DNA of 64,000 nt from Nocardioides marinus (GCF_013408145.1 NZ_JACBZI010000001.1:1533501-1597500); one strand, 5' to 3'; counted from the first letter of the stretch, positions 25,355-34,735 are shown. The notes: generated by a model not told the origin, from the sequence alone. Numbers and translations are program-made.

Positions 25355-26154
25355 GCGCGGTGACGGGTGGGGCCCCGACCGGCCGACGCGCCGTCGTGGT
25401 CGGTGGCGGCTCCGGGATCGGTGAGGCCTGCGCCGTACGCCTCGCGCAGGACGGGTACGCCGTGGTCGTGGCCGACCGGGACCGCGAGGCGGCCGACCGG
25501 GTCGTGGCCGGCCTGCCCAGCGGCGAGCACCGGGCGGCCACCGTCGAGGTGACCGACGAGGACTCCGTCGCGGCACTGTTCGCCTCCGCCGACGAGGACG
25601 GCACGGGTCTGCACGCCGTGGTCAACTCCGCCGGCACCAGCACGCTGGGCGCGGTCAAGGACCTGCCCGTCGCGGAGTTCCGCTCCGTGCTCGACGTCAA
25701 CCTCGTCGGCGGTTTCCTGGTCCTCCAGCAGGCCGCCCGGCACGTGGTGGACGGCGGAGCGGTGGTCAGCCTGACCTCGCTCAACGCGCGCCAGCCCGGC
25801 GGCGGCATGTCCGCCTACTGCGCGGCCAAGGCCGGTCTGGCGATGCTCACCGAGGTGGCCGCGCTCGAGCTGGGGCCGGCCGGCATCCGCGTCAACGCCG
25901 TGTCGCCGGGACTCGTCGTCACGCCGCTGACGGCTCCCGCGATGGACATCCCGGGGGTGAAGGACGACTACGTCGCCAACACCCCGCTGGGTCGACCGGG
26001 CACTCCGGAGGAGGTCGCGGCCGCGGTGTCGTGGCTGTGCTCGTCGGAGTCGGCCTGGATGACCGGCGAGGTCATGGACCTCAACGGTGGCGCCCACACC
26101 CAGCGCTACCCGGACCTGCTCGGGCACGTCAACCGGATGCTGGGGGTCTCGTGA
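25351..26154 (+). CDS. SDR-family oxidoreductase
   Basis: A 267-residue classical short-chain dehydrogenase. NAD(P) motif VVVGGGSGIGEA, NSAG in place of the usual NNAG, catalytic Ser in SLTSLNARQ, and YCAAK (Y-x3-K). The C-terminal GEVMDLNGGAHTQRYPDL is typical of enzymes acting on cyclic alcohols. An acidic residue after strand 2 (VVADRD) points to NAD. Start ATG overlaps the DUF1059 stop; end overlaps the next SDR gene (GTGA). Confidence 0.9.
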   Translation: MSAVTGGAPTGRRAVVVGGGSGIGEACAVRLAQDGYAVVVADRDREAADRVVAGLPSGEHRAATVEVTDEDSVAALFASADEDGTGLHAVVNSAGTSTLGAVKDLPVAEFRSVLDVNLVGGFLVLQQAARHVVDGGAVVSLTSLNARQPGGGMSAYCAAKAGLAMLTEVAALELGPAGIRVNAVSPGLVVTPLTAPAMDIPGVKDDYVANTPLGRPGTPEEVAAAVSWLCSSESAWMTGEVMDLNGGAHTQRYPDLLGHVNRMLGVS

Positions 26155-26969
26155 GCGCGCGTGCCTTCGAGGGACAGCACGCGATCGTCACCGGGGGAGG
26201 CTCGGGGATCGGGGCCGCCCTGTGCCGGGCGTTCGCGGCCGCCGGCGCCACGGTCGTCGTCGCCGACATCGACCTCGCAGCGGCACACTCGGTCGCCTCG
26301 ACCCTGGGCGACCGCGGTACGGCCCGACGCCTGGACGTGACCGACGCCGCCGACGTCCAGGCGGCCGTGGACGAGGTGGTCGCCGAGCACGGTCGACTGG
26401 ACCTGATGGTCAACAACGCCGGGATCACGTGGGGCTCTCGCACCGAGGACCTCAGCGTCGAGCAGTGGGACCGGATCATCGACGTCAACATCCGCGGCGT
26501 CACCCACGGGGTGGCGGCGGCGTACCCGCTGATGGTGCGCCAGCGGGGTGGTCGCATCGTCAACACCGCGTCGATGGGCGGCCTGATGCCGGCGGGGCTG
26601 ATCACCAGCTACTGCATGACCAAGCACGCGGTCGTCGGCCTGAGCCTGAGCCTGCGCAGCGAGGCCGTGCACCACGGGGTGGGCGTGACCGCCGTGTGCC
26701 CCTCGGCCGTCGAGACGCCGATCCTCGACTCCGGCCAGCAGGGCGGGTTCGACGGCCGTCGCTACTACCTCACCGGCCAGGGCATGTCGCAGGCGCTGGA
26801 CCCCGACGACCTCGCCAGAGCCGTCCTGCGCGGCGTCGCGCGGGACGAGGCGCTGGTCATCGCCCCGGCCCGCTCGAAGGTGACCTACGCCGTGGGACGG
26901 CTCGTCCCCGGCGTCGCACGACGGATGACCGCCCGCTTCGTCGGGCAGCAGATGGAGGCCATGCAGTGA
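26151..26969 (+). CDS. SDR-family oxidoreductase
   Basis: A 272-residue short-chain dehydrogenase. TGGGSGIG at residues 14-21, VVADIDL (NAD-type Asp), NNAG, catalytic Ser in NTASMGG, and YCMTK. The C-terminus after residue 230 (SKVTYAVGRLVPGVARRMTARFVGQ) forms an amphipathic helix seen in membrane-associated SDRs. It is coupled by GTGA overlaps to the SDR gene before and the LLM enzyme gene after. It differs enough from its neighbour SDR that the pair is unlikely to be a recent duplication. Confidence 0.9.
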   Translation: MSARAFEGQHAIVTGGGSGIGAALCRAFAAAGATVVVADIDLAAAHSVASTLGDRGTARRLDVTDAADVQAAVDEVVAEHGRLDLMVNNAGITWGSRTEDLSVEQWDRIIDVNIRGVTHGVAAAYPLMVRQRGGRIVNTASMGGLMPAGLITSYCMTKHAVVGLSLSLRSEAVHHGVGVTAVCPSAVETPILDSGQQGGFDGRRYYLTGQGMSQALDPDDLARAVLRGVARDEALVIAPARSKVTYAVGRLVPGVARRMTARFVGQQMEAMQ

Positions 26970-28063
26970 GCCCGGCGACGACCACCCAGTACCCCGAGCT
27001 GGCCGGCTACGGCCTGGCCGGGCACACCGAGTCCCCGCGCGACGTGGTCGCCGAGGCGCGCCTCGCCGAGGAGATCGGGCTCGGCTCCCTCTTCCTCTCC
27101 GAGCGCTTCAACGTCAAGGACGCCGGGGTGATGGCCGGGGCGGTGGCGGGGGTCACCGACCGGCTCGGCATCGCCACCGCCGCCACCAACCACGTCACCC
27201 GCCACCCGCTGGTGACCGCGACGATGGCGACCACCGCGCACCGGATGAGCGAGGGACGCTACGCGCTCGGGCTCGGACGCGGCTTCGACGTGCTCTTCGA
27301 CCTGATGGGGCTGCCGCGCATCACCGGCGCCCAGATGGAGGACGCCATCGGCATCTACCGCCGGCTCTGGCGCGGTGAGTCGGTCGTCGGTCACGAGGGC
27401 CCGGCGGGCAGCTACCCCTACCTCAACCAGGACTCCTCCTTCGACGAGCGGATCCCCGTCTTGATGATGGCGATCGGCGACCGGTCGCTGGAGCTGGCCG
27501 GCCGGGTGGCCGACGGCGTCGTGCTGCACACCTTCCTCACCGACGAGGCGCTTGCCCGGATGGTGCGGGTCGTGCGTGGGTCCGCCGAGCGAGCGGGCCG
27601 GGACCCGGCCTCGGTGCGGATCTGGTCGGTGCTCGCCACGGTCGAGGACTCGATCGGGGAGCAGGCCCGGCTGCGCAAGCTGGTCGGGCGGCTGGCGACG
27701 TACCTCCAGGGCTACGGACAGGTGCTGGTCCGGGCCAACGGCTGGGACGAGGAGGTGTTCCGGCGGTTCCGCGAGGACCCGTTCGTGACCGGGTACGGCG
27801 GTGCGTTCGACGCCGTCGGCACCACCGAGGACCTCCAGCAGCTCGCCGATCGGTTGCTGCCCGAGGAGTGGCTGGCCGCGTCCGCGACGGGCTCGGCCCA
27901 GCAGTGCGCCTCCCGCATCCAGGACCAGCTCGACGCCGGCGCGGACTCCGTGGTGCTGCACGGCGCCACGCCCACCGAGCTGCGACCCGTCGTCGAGGCC
28001 TGGGCGCGGCAGCGCTCCGCCGACCTCGACGCGCTCCCCGCCAACCCCGGGTGGATGGCATGA
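26966..28063 (+). CDS. LLM-class F420-dependent oxidoreductase (TIGR03857-like)
   Basis: A 365-residue luciferase-like TIM barrel. ARLAEEIGLGSLFLSERFN near residue 35, NHVTRHPLVTATMATTAHRMSEGRY, LGLGRG, and IPVLMMAIGDRSLELAGRVADGVVLHTFL are typical of F420-dependent members in mycobacteria and relatives. It would transfer hydride to or from F420, usually on alcohols, enones or similar. It is coupled on both sides to the SDR and kinase genes. The native substrate is unknown; the operon suggests a cyclic or terpenoid-like compound. Confidence 0.85.
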   Translation: MSPATTTQYPELAGYGLAGHTESPRDVVAEARLAEEIGLGSLFLSERFNVKDAGVMAGAVAGVTDRLGIATAATNHVTRHPLVTATMATTAHRMSEGRYALGLGRGFDVLFDLMGLPRITGAQMEDAIGIYRRLWRGESVVGHEGPAGSYPYLNQDSSFDERIPVLMMAIGDRSLELAGRVADGVVLHTFLTDEALARMVRVVRGSAERAGRDPASVRIWSVLATVEDSIGEQARLRKLVGRLATYLQGYGQVLVRANGWDEEVFRRFREDPFVTGYGGAFDAVGTTEDLQQLADRLLPEEWLAASATGSAQQCASRIQDQLDAGADSVVLHGATPTELRPVVEAWARQRSADLDALPANPGWMA

Positions 28064-29103
28064 GCGCCCCGTCGTGGGCGGTCGCCGCCCGCGAGGACGT
28101 GACTCCCGCGTGGCTGGGCGACCTGCTCGGCGTCGCGGTGGACTCCCTGGAGGTCACCCAGGTCGGCACCGGCCAGATCGGCACCTGCTACCGGCTGCGC
28201 CCCAGCGGCGACCCGTCGCTCCCGGCCAGCCTGCTGCTGAAGCTCCCCGACCCCGGTTCGCGCGAGCTGCTGGCCGGCGCCTACCGGATGGAGCTGATGT
28301 TCTACGAGCGGATCGCCCCCACGCTCGCCTGCCGGGTACCGGAGGTCCACGGTGCCCGCATCGAGGAGGAGAGCGGTCACTTCGCGCTGCTGCTGGAGGA
28401 CCTCGCCCCCCTGGAGCAGGGGGACCAGGTGGCCGGAGCCAGCCCGGAGCGGGTGCTCGACGCCGCGGTGAACCTGGCCGGCCTGCACGGTCCCCGCTGG
28501 TGCGACGAGTCACTGACCGAGCTCCCGGGGCTCACGCTCAACGACGCGGACAGCGTGACGCTGCTCGAGGAGATGTTCCCCTCGACGATGGACCTGTTCC
28601 TCGACGGGCTCGGCGACCTGGTCGACCACGAGACCGCCCGGACCCTGCGCGACTGCCTCCCGCTGACACGGGCCTGGCTGCTCGGGCGGCCCGAGCGCTT
28701 CGGGCTGGTGCACGGCGACTACCGGCTCGACAACCTGATGTTCACCCCCGGCGGCGGCCGGGGCGAGGTGGCGGCGCTGGACTGGCAGACCCTGTCGCTG
28801 GCGCTGCCGGCTCGCGACCTGTCCTACCTCGTCGCGACCTCGTTGGAGCCCGAGGCGCGGCGAGGGTGCGAGGAGGAGGTGGTGGCTGCCTACCACGCGC
28901 GTCTGGTCGAGCTCGGGGTCGAGGGCTACGACCTGGCGACGTGCTGGGAGGACTACCGCTTCGCTCAGCTGCAGGTGCCCCTGGTGGCGGCCTTCGGCTG
29001 CGCCTACGGCTCGCCCACCGAGCGGGGGATGAGGATGTTCGCGGCGATGGTGCGCCGCTCCGCAGCGGCGATCCGTGACCTGGGCACCCTGGAGCTGGTG
29101 TGA
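28060..29103 (+). CDS. Phosphotransferase, aminoglycoside/ecdysteroid-kinase-like
   Basis: A 347-residue kinase of the APH fold. It has the nucleotide strand TGQIGTCYRLR, LLLKLPDPG (Lys), the catalytic loop LVHGDYRLDNLMF (H-G-D-x-x-x-x-N, about residues 222-234) and ALDWQTLS (metal-binding Asp). Its nearest look-alikes are small-molecule kinases of the EcKL/DUF1679 type rather than antibiotic resistance enzymes. Phosphorylating an alcohol may activate it for later cleavage. Last gene of the operon; ATG overlaps the LLM gene stop. Confidence 0.85.
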   Translation: MSAPSWAVAAREDVTPAWLGDLLGVAVDSLEVTQVGTGQIGTCYRLRPSGDPSLPASLLLKLPDPGSRELLAGAYRMELMFYERIAPTLACRVPEVHGARIEEESGHFALLLEDLAPLEQGDQVAGASPERVLDAAVNLAGLHGPRWCDESLTELPGLTLNDADSVTLLEEMFPSTMDLFLDGLGDLVDHETARTLRDCLPLTRAWLLGRPERFGLVHGDYRLDNLMFTPGGGRGEVAALDWQTLSLALPARDLSYLVATSLEPEARRGCEEEVVAAYHARLVELGVEGYDLATCWEDYRFAQLQVPLVAAFGCAYGSPTERGMRMFAAMVRRSAAAIRDLGTLELV

Positions 29104-29176
29104 GGACCGCTCACCCGGAGGGATGAACGGGGGCGGCAGCGGGCGCCGGAGGGCCCGGAGGTGGTGAGATGTCCCC

Positions 29177-32100
29177 GTGGACGAGCACGACGCCGGTGGC
29201 CCGGCCGGCCCTGACGTCGAGCAGGTCATGTGGCAGCTGGCCGTCGACGCCGCCGGCATCGGCGCCTTCGACTGGGACCTGCGCACCGGGGCGCTGCGCT
29301 GGGACGACCGCCTGCTGACGGTCTTCGGGCTGACCCGCGAGCAGTTCGGCGGCACCATCGAGGCGTTCAACGACGCCCTGCACCCCGACGACGTGCCCCG
29401 CGTCAGCGCCGCGCTGGAGCGGGCCATCGCGACGTGCGGGGAGTACGTCGCGGAGTACCGCATCGTCCCGCCCGGGGGGGAGCAGCGCTGGGTCGCGGCG
29501 CGCGGACGTGCCATGCCGGGAGAGGACGGCACCGCGATCCGGCTCATCGGCGCCGCCTACGACACGACCGCCACCGTCGACGCCGAGGCGCGGATCGCGC
29601 GGATCCTGGAGGCGATGCCGACAGCGTTCTTCCACCTGGACCGCGAGTGGCGCTTCACGATGGCCAACTCCGAGGCCCTGCGGCTGCTGCAGCGGCCGCG
29701 GCACGAGCTGGTCGGTGAGATCGTGTGGGAGGCATTCCCCGCGGCCGTCGACAGCGACTTCGAGCGGCACTACCGCAAGGCCATGGAGTCCGGCGAGCCC
29801 GTCGGCTTCGACGCCTACTACCCCGAGCCGCTCGAGGCGTGGTACGAGGTGCGGGCCTGGCCGAACCCGGACGGCCTCGGGGTGTACTTCAACGACGTCA
29901 GCGCACGACACCGCGCCCAGCAGCAGATGGAGCTGATCGCCGAGCGGGACGAGCTGCTGGCCCGCGTCACCACCGAGCTGACCGGCACCCTCGACCCCAG
30001 CGAGGCCCTGCACCGCCTCGCGCGGTTGCTGGTGCCCCGGCTGGGCAGCGCCGCCGCCGCGGCACTGGTCGACACCGCCGCCCTCGACGGCCGCTTCGCC
30101 GTGCTGCGGCAGGTCGGCGGCTGGCACGTCCAGGACGAGACCGACGTCCGCGGACGCACCGGCGCGGGGTCCGTGCAGTTCCTGCCGCGGGAGCTGATGG
30201 CCGCCCTGGACCGGGACCGCGTGGTCACCGACGTCTCCGACCCGACGCTGAGGGCCGCACTGGTCGCCGACGCGCTGCCCGACGTGACCGGCCCCGTCGT
30301 GGCGCTGCCGCTGCGCGGCCGGGAGCGACTGGTCGGCGTGGTGGTCGTCGCGGCACCGGTCGACGCCGACTTCAGCGAGGAGGAGCTCGACACGCTGACC
30401 GCGATCGCCTCGCGCGCCGGCCTGGCCATCGACAACGCGCGTCTCTTCGCCGAGCAGCGCGACCTCGCCGAGGGGCTCCAACGCAGCCTGCTCAGCCGCG
30501 CCCCGCACCCCGAGGGCCTCGAGGTGGCGGTCTGCTACGAGGCGGCCGCGCACACCGCGCAGGTGGGCGGGGACTGGTACGACGCGTTCGTGCTGGAGTC
30601 CGGGGACACCGTCGTGGTGGTCGGCGACGTCGTCGGTCACGACACCGAGGCCGCTGCCGCGATGGGACAGATGCGCAGCCTGCTGCGCGGCATCGCGGTG
30701 CACGCCGAGGAGGGCCCGGCGGACCTGCTGCGAGGTGTCGACAGGGTGCTGCACCGGCTCGGGTCGCAGACCACCGCCACCGCACTGGTCGCCCGGATCT
30801 CCGCGGAGACCGACGACCAGGGCAGGCGCCGGGTCCGCTGGTCCAGCGCCGGGCACCCCCCGCCCGTGGTGCGCGGCCCGGACGGCGGGTGCCGGCTGCT
30901 CGAGAGCGGCGCCGACGACCTGCTCCTGGGGCTGGACCCCTCCGCCGAGCGCACCGAGTCCACCGCGGTCCTCGAGCACGGCGGGATGCTGGTGCTCTAC
31001 ACCGACGGGCTGGTCGAGCGGCGCGGTGAGGACCTCGACGTGGGGCTGGACCGGCTCTGCGACACCGCGGGTCACCTGGTCCTGGACCAGCAGGAGCCGC
31101 TCGCGACCTGGTGCGACGGGCTGGTCGCGCGGATGGTCCCGGCCGACAAGCGCGACGACGACGTCGCGCTGGTCGCCGTGCGGGTCGGCGAGGAGGGGGG
31201 AGTGCCGGGCGTCGAGCCCGGTCGGGCCCCCGTCCGCGAGCACGTCACCGTCATGATGCTCCCGGCCGAGCCGACCAGCGTGGGCCGGGCGCGCCAGGTG
31301 GTGCGCGAGGCGCTGCGGGAGCAGGGCACCGTCGTGGTCGACCGCAACGGCGAGGTCCAGCCGGTCGAGGACGAGACGATGCTCGCGACCTCCGAGCTGG
31401 TCACGAACGCGCTGGTCCATGCCGGCACCTCGGTGCTGCTGCGGGTCACCGCCGGGCCCCGCGGTGTGCGCGTCGAGGTGCAGGACGGCAGCGCCCACAG
31501 TCCCGTGCCGCGTGCCCACTCGGTCACCTCCGCCACCGGGCGTGGGCTGCGGATGGTCGACTCCGTGGTGGACCGGTGGGACGTGTGGCGGCAGCCCGAC
31601 GGCAAGACCGTGTGGTTCCAGATCGGCGTCCCGCCCGGGCTCGACGTCGCCCCCGACCAGCCGTCGACCGCTCCGGTGCCGACGCGTCAGGTGGTGCTGT
31701 GCGAGGTGCCGCTGCTGATGCACTGGGCCTGGCAGGAGCACGCGGCGGCGCTGCTGCGCGAGTACCTCCTGCTCGTGCTCGCCGAGGACCCCGCCGCCCT
31801 GGAGACGCACGCCGCCGCCAGTGACGCCCTCGACCTGCTGCGCGAGGGCGTCCCCGCCCCGCCGGCGATCGACGGCGGGCCCGACGCGGTGCTCTCGATC
31901 GCCGAGGAGGGGCCCGAGGTCGCTGCCGAGGTCGTGCTGGAGGTGCCCGAGCGCTCGGTGGCCAGCTTCGCTGCGCTGGACCGTTCCCTGGCCGCGGCCA
32001 CGGCGGCCGCCCGCGCCGGTCGGTTGCTCGGGCCACCCACGCAGCCCGAGATCGAGCAGCTGCGCAGCTGGCTGTGCGGCGAGGTGGCGCGGCAGGCGGT

Positions 32101-32530
32101 GGACGGCGCCGGGCCGCGGCCCTGGCCCGGGACCGTCGCGCCCGGCGGCGTTCGCCGGGTGGTGGACGAGGTCGTGTGCGCCGGGCTGCTGGAGGGTGCC
32201 GGCGCCGCGCTGCTGGCCGACGAGGAGTCGGTGCTGGTGGGCGTGACACCGCAGGCCGCGGCGCTGCTGGGCTACGGGGACGTGAGCGACCTGCTCGGGC
32301 GCCCGGTGCTGGCCGTGGTGCCGCCCCGCTTCCACCAGGCGCACGTCGCGGGGACGACCCTGCACGCCACGAACGGGCGCGACGTGCTGCTGGACGTGCC
32401 GCTGCAGGTGCCGGTGGTGCACGCCGACGGCGAGGAGCGGGTCCTCGGCATCCGGGTGAGCGCCCACCGGGTCGAGAGCCAGGCCTACTTCCTGGCCACG
32501 CTCACCCCCGCTGTCGCACCTCCGGGCTGA
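29177..32530 (+). CDS. PAS-PAS-GAF-SpoIIE phosphatase-HATPase protein with extra C-terminal sensor
   Basis: A 1117-residue soluble protein. Two PAS domains (about residues 15-130 and 140-255), a GAF domain (about 265-420), a PP2C/SpoIIE phosphatase (about 440-650; metal motifs GGDWYD at residue 463 and VGDVVGHD), and an RsbW-type HATPase (about 690-815; N box SELVTNALVHAG near 738). Phosphatase plus kinase on one chain is the partner-switching pair that controls anti-anti-sigma proteins. About 300 further residues follow: a helical part and a PAS-like end (ALLGYGDVSDLLGRPVLAVV). GTG start after GGAGG. Its 3' end overlaps the convergent gene by 29 bases. Confidence 0.88.
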   Translation: MDEHDAGGPAGPDVEQVMWQLAVDAAGIGAFDWDLRTGALRWDDRLLTVFGLTREQFGGTIEAFNDALHPDDVPRVSAALERAIATCGEYVAEYRIVPPGGEQRWVAARGRAMPGEDGTAIRLIGAAYDTTATVDAEARIARILEAMPTAFFHLDREWRFTMANSEALRLLQRPRHELVGEIVWEAFPAAVDSDFERHYRKAMESGEPVGFDAYYPEPLEAWYEVRAWPNPDGLGVYFNDVSARHRAQQQMELIAERDELLARVTTELTGTLDPSEALHRLARLLVPRLGSAAAAALVDTAALDGRFAVLRQVGGWHVQDETDVRGRTGAGSVQFLPRELMAALDRDRVVTDVSDPTLRAALVADALPDVTGPVVALPLRGRERLVGVVVVAAPVDADFSEEELDTLTAIASRAGLAIDNARLFAEQRDLAEGLQRSLLSRAPHPEGLEVAVCYEAAAHTAQVGGDWYDAFVLESGDTVVVVGDVVGHDTEAAAAMGQMRSLLRGIAVHAEEGPADLLRGVDRVLHRLGSQTTATALVARISAETDDQGRRRVRWSSAGHPPPVVRGPDGGCRLLESGADDLLLGLDPSAERTESTAVLEHGGMLVLYTDGLVERRGEDLDVGLDRLCDTAGHLVLDQQEPLATWCDGLVARMVPADKRDDDVALVAVRVGEEGGVPGVEPGRAPVREHVTVMMLPAEPTSVGRARQVVREALREQGTVVVDRNGEVQPVEDETMLATSELVTNALVHAGTSVLLRVTAGPRGVRVEVQDGSAHSPVPRAHSVTSATGRGLRMVDSVVDRWDVWRQPDGKTVWFQIGVPPGLDVAPDQPSTAPVPTRQVVLCEVPLLMHWAWQEHAAALLREYLLLVLAEDPAALETHAAASDALDLLREGVPAPPAIDGGPDAVLSIAEEGPEVAAEVVLEVPERSVASFAALDRSLAAATAAARAGRLLGPPTQPEIEQLRSWLCGEVARQAVDGAGPRPWPGTVAPGGVRRVVDEVVCAGLLEGAGAALLADEESVLVGVTPQAAALLGYGDVSDLLGRPVLAVVPPRFHQAHVAGTTLHATNGRDVLLDVPLQVPVVHADGEERVLGIRVSAHRVESQAYFLATLTPAVAPPG

Positions 32531-33599
32531 ACCGCCCGCCGAACGCGCGCAGCGGCAGGTCGGCGCTGGTGATGATGCCGGGTCGTGCCTGGTGCACCGC
32601 ACGGATCGAGTGCAGCGCGGGCATGCCGGTGACCGTCATGCCGAGCGAGGCGAAGTCCTCGGGCTTGGACAGGTCGTTGCCGGGGCCCGGGAAGACCATG
32701 TGCTTGTTGTAGATCTGCGGGTCGCCGGTGACCTGCGTGAGGTAGCAGCCCTTGATGTCCCAGCTGGGGTCGGTGTGCGGCGTCATCTGCCACTCCAGGT
32801 GGGTCTCCACGCGCGGCACGTCGTCGACCACCCCGACGAACTTGATGTAGCTGCCGCCGAGGGACCCCTTGGGCAGCTGGTACCACCCGAGGTCGACGTC
32901 CTCGGTGCACGCGCCCAGCTCGTACTCGAAGCGCACCTCGTCGAGCTCGAGGCCGAAGCAGTCGGCCTTGAGGTGCACGGAGTCGGCGAAGACCTCGGTG
33001 AACTTCTGCAGCATCCCCGGCAGGGCGGGGTCGTCGACCGGTCGGCCGTAGCCGACCTCGCGCCAGGTGTCGGCGGAGTGGTGGCAGGAGACGTCGACGG
33101 ACTCGATGGTGGTGACGTTGGTGATGTCGGCGACGTCCGCGGTGCAGACGACGCCGAGGACCTGGTTGAGCCCGGGGTTCATGCCGGTGCCGTAGAACGT
33201 CGAGCCGCCCGCTTCGCAGGCGGCCGCGATGAGCTCGCTGACCTTGCGGCCCGACGGGTGCGGGTGGTTGGTGTCGCGGTGGTAGCCGGTGATCCAGTCC
33301 GCGGTCGTCACGACGTCGATGCCGGCCTCGAGCACCTTCACGTAGAGGTCCTCGTCGGGGAAGACGCCGTGGAAGGTCAGGACGTCGGGTCGCGCGGCGA
33401 TGATCTCCTCGACGGTCCCGGTGGCGATCACCCCGATCGGGTCACCGCCGACGATCTCGCCGGCGTCGCGGCCGATCTTGTCGGGGGTGTAGCAGTGCAG
33501 CCCGACCAGCTCGAGGTCCGGGTGGCGCTGGACACGGCCGATCATCTCGCTGCCGAGGTTGCCGGTGGCGACCTGGAAGAGGCGGATGCGCTGGCTCAT
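32502..33599 (-). CDS. DapB-like NAD(P)-binding oxidoreductase
   Basis: A 365-residue protein often annotated as dihydrodipicolinate reductase-like. The N-terminal Rossmann motif VATGNLGSEMIGR and LVGLHCYTPDKIG resemble DapB, but the length (DapB is about 250) and the rest (GTGMNPGLNQVLGVVC, SCHHSADTWREVGYGRP) place it among the NAD(P)H amine-dehydrogenase-like proteins of actinobacterial catabolic clusters. True lysine biosynthesis is unlikely. ATG start overlaps the Rieske oxygenase stop (ATGA), so the two are one operon. The reaction is not known. Confidence 0.8.
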   Translation of the reverse strand: MSQRIRLFQVATGNLGSEMIGRVQRHPDLELVGLHCYTPDKIGRDAGEIVGGDPIGVIATGTVEEIIAARPDVLTFHGVFPDEDLYVKVLEAGIDVVTTADWITGYHRDTNHPHPSGRKVSELIAAACEAGGSTFYGTGMNPGLNQVLGVVCTADVADITNVTTIESVDVSCHHSADTWREVGYGRPVDDPALPGMLQKFTEVFADSVHLKADCFGLELDEVRFEYELGACTEDVDLGWYQLPKGSLGGSYIKFVGVVDDVPRVETHLEWQMTPHTDPSWDIKGCYLTQVTGDPQIYNKHMVFPGPGNDLSKPEDFASLGMTVTGMPALHSIRAVHQARPGIITSADLPLRAFGGRFSPEVRQRG

Positions 33600-34651
33600 G
33601 AGGTGTGCTCCTTCGTGGGTCGGCCGTCGGGGTAGAACTGCTGGGCCCACGTGCGCAGCGCCGTGAAGCCGGGGTACTCGCCGCGCGAGAGCGCGGCGGG
33701 GGAGGCGTACTTCTGGTGCGACCAGATGACCAGGTCGGCCTCGACCTGCTCGATCACGCCGCGGGCGTGCTTGTCGGCCGATTCCGAGTGGTCGCGGTCG
33801 TCGCCCTCACGACGGCCGATCCAGACGCTGAAGCGGACGTCGCAGGTGGAGTCGTCGACGGGGGTGGTGGCCAGGACGGTGCGGTTGTCGATCATCCCCC
33901 AGGACTTGGTGACGGCCAGGCCGACGCCGCAGTTCAGCGCCTCGACGCCGGAGTCGATGTCCTCGATGGACCCGCCGGCGTCGCGCTCGTCGAAGGTGAT
34001 GGTGAAGTCGACGTAGGCGATCGGGTCCTCGAACTCCTGGCGGGTGAACTTCGGGACGATCGGGACCTGGTGGACGTACTTGAAGTGCGCGAAGTCCACG
34101 CCGTTCTCCAGGACGTACTGCGGGTGCAGCTCGAGACCGGTGTCGAGGAGCCGGGCGTGCTCGCACAGCGGGTAGTAGGCGTCGGAACCGTCGCTGGCCC
34201 CGTCGTTGGCCCCGTCGTTGGCCCCGTTGTTGGCCCCGTCGCTGGCGAAGCCGGTGAAGACGTCCGGGACGTCGAAGTGCGGTGCGCGGCGCTCCACGTC
34301 GTGCCAGACGTAGATCGACTCGTTGCGCTCGACCACCGGCATCGTGTTGATCCGTCGCCCGAGGTTGGGTCGGTCCTCGTAGGGGATGCAGTGGTTGCGT
34401 CCCTGGTCGTTCCACTCCCAGCCGTGGAAGGGGCAGCGGATGCGGTCCTCGACGACGGTGCCGCCGTAGCCGAGGTGGGCGCCGAGGTGCTCGCAGTAGG
34501 CGTCCATGACGGTGACCCGGCCGGAGTGGCCGCGCCAGGCGACGAGGTCACGGCCGAAGTAGCGCATCCGGTGCACCTGGCCGACCCGCACCTCGTCGGA
34601 CCAGGCGACCTGGAACCAGCCGGTGGGGTTCATGGGGAGCGTGGGCTTCAC
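33596..34651 (-). CDS. Rieske non-heme iron oxygenase with in-frame GAND repeat
   Basis: A 351-residue oxygenase subunit. The 2Fe-2S ligands are Cys53, His55, Cys73 and His76 (YCEHLG...CPFHGW). The mononuclear iron motif is NGVDFAHFKYVH (D-x2-H-x4-H). Overall it looks like KshA-type steroid and terpenoid hydroxylases. Between the domains, residues 136-155 are a 4-residue repeat (GASD/GAND/GANN) encoded by five 12-bp units. No reductase is adjacent, so it must borrow one. GTG start at 34651; an ATG six codons in is possible. The divergent TetR gene probably regulates it. Confidence 0.88.
   Translation of the reverse strand: MKPTLPMNPTGWFQVAWSDEVRVGQVHRMRYFGRDLVAWRGHSGRVTVMDAYCEHLGAHLGYGGTVVEDRIRCPFHGWEWNDQGRNHCIPYEDRPNLGRRINTMPVVERNESIYVWHDVERRAPHFDVPDVFTGFASDGANNGANDGANDGASDGSDAYYPLCEHARLLDTGLELHPQYVLENGVDFAHFKYVHQVPIVPKFTRQEFEDPIAYVDFTITFDERDAGGSIEDIDSGVEALNCGVGLAVTKSWGMIDNRTVLATTPVDDSTCDVRFSVWIGRREGDDRDHSESADKHARGVIEQVEADLVIWSHQKYASPAALSRGEYPGFTALRTWAQQFYPDGRPTKEHTS
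34188..34247. repeat. Five 12-bp tandem units inside the Rieske gene
   Basis: Units at 34188, 34200, 34212, 34224 and 34236, each CCGTCG(C/T)TGGC(C/G) with single-base changes (one unit has TTG in place of TCG). The unit length is a multiple of three, so copy-number change would add or remove four residues without breaking the frame. Confidence 0.9.
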
Positions 34652-34686
34652 GGCGTCGTCCTCGTGTGTAGAATTGGCGTTCTGCT

Positions 34687-34703
34687 GAACAGAACCACTG
34701 TTC
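34687..34703. promoter_or_regulatory. TetR operator-like palindrome in divergent promoter
   Basis: GAACAG at 34687-34692 and CTGTTC at 34698-34703 form a perfect inverted repeat with 5 bases between. A second, weaker AGAA...TTCT pair lies just before it. The site is 36 bases from the Rieske start and 33 bases from the TetR start, well placed to repress both. Confidence 0.65.
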
Positions 34704-34735
34704 TGATCGGGTCGTCAAGGGTGCGGAGGGCGTCG

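Noticed and set aside
29111..32602. A 1163-codon - strand open frame opposite the SpoIIE-type protein
   Set aside because: Composition is that of a shadow frame and it fully overlaps a gene with five clear domains on +.
32502..33599. Lysine-pathway DapB
   Set aside because: The protein is over 100 residues too long, lacks the DapB catalytic HH/K signature, and is coupled to a Rieske oxygenase.
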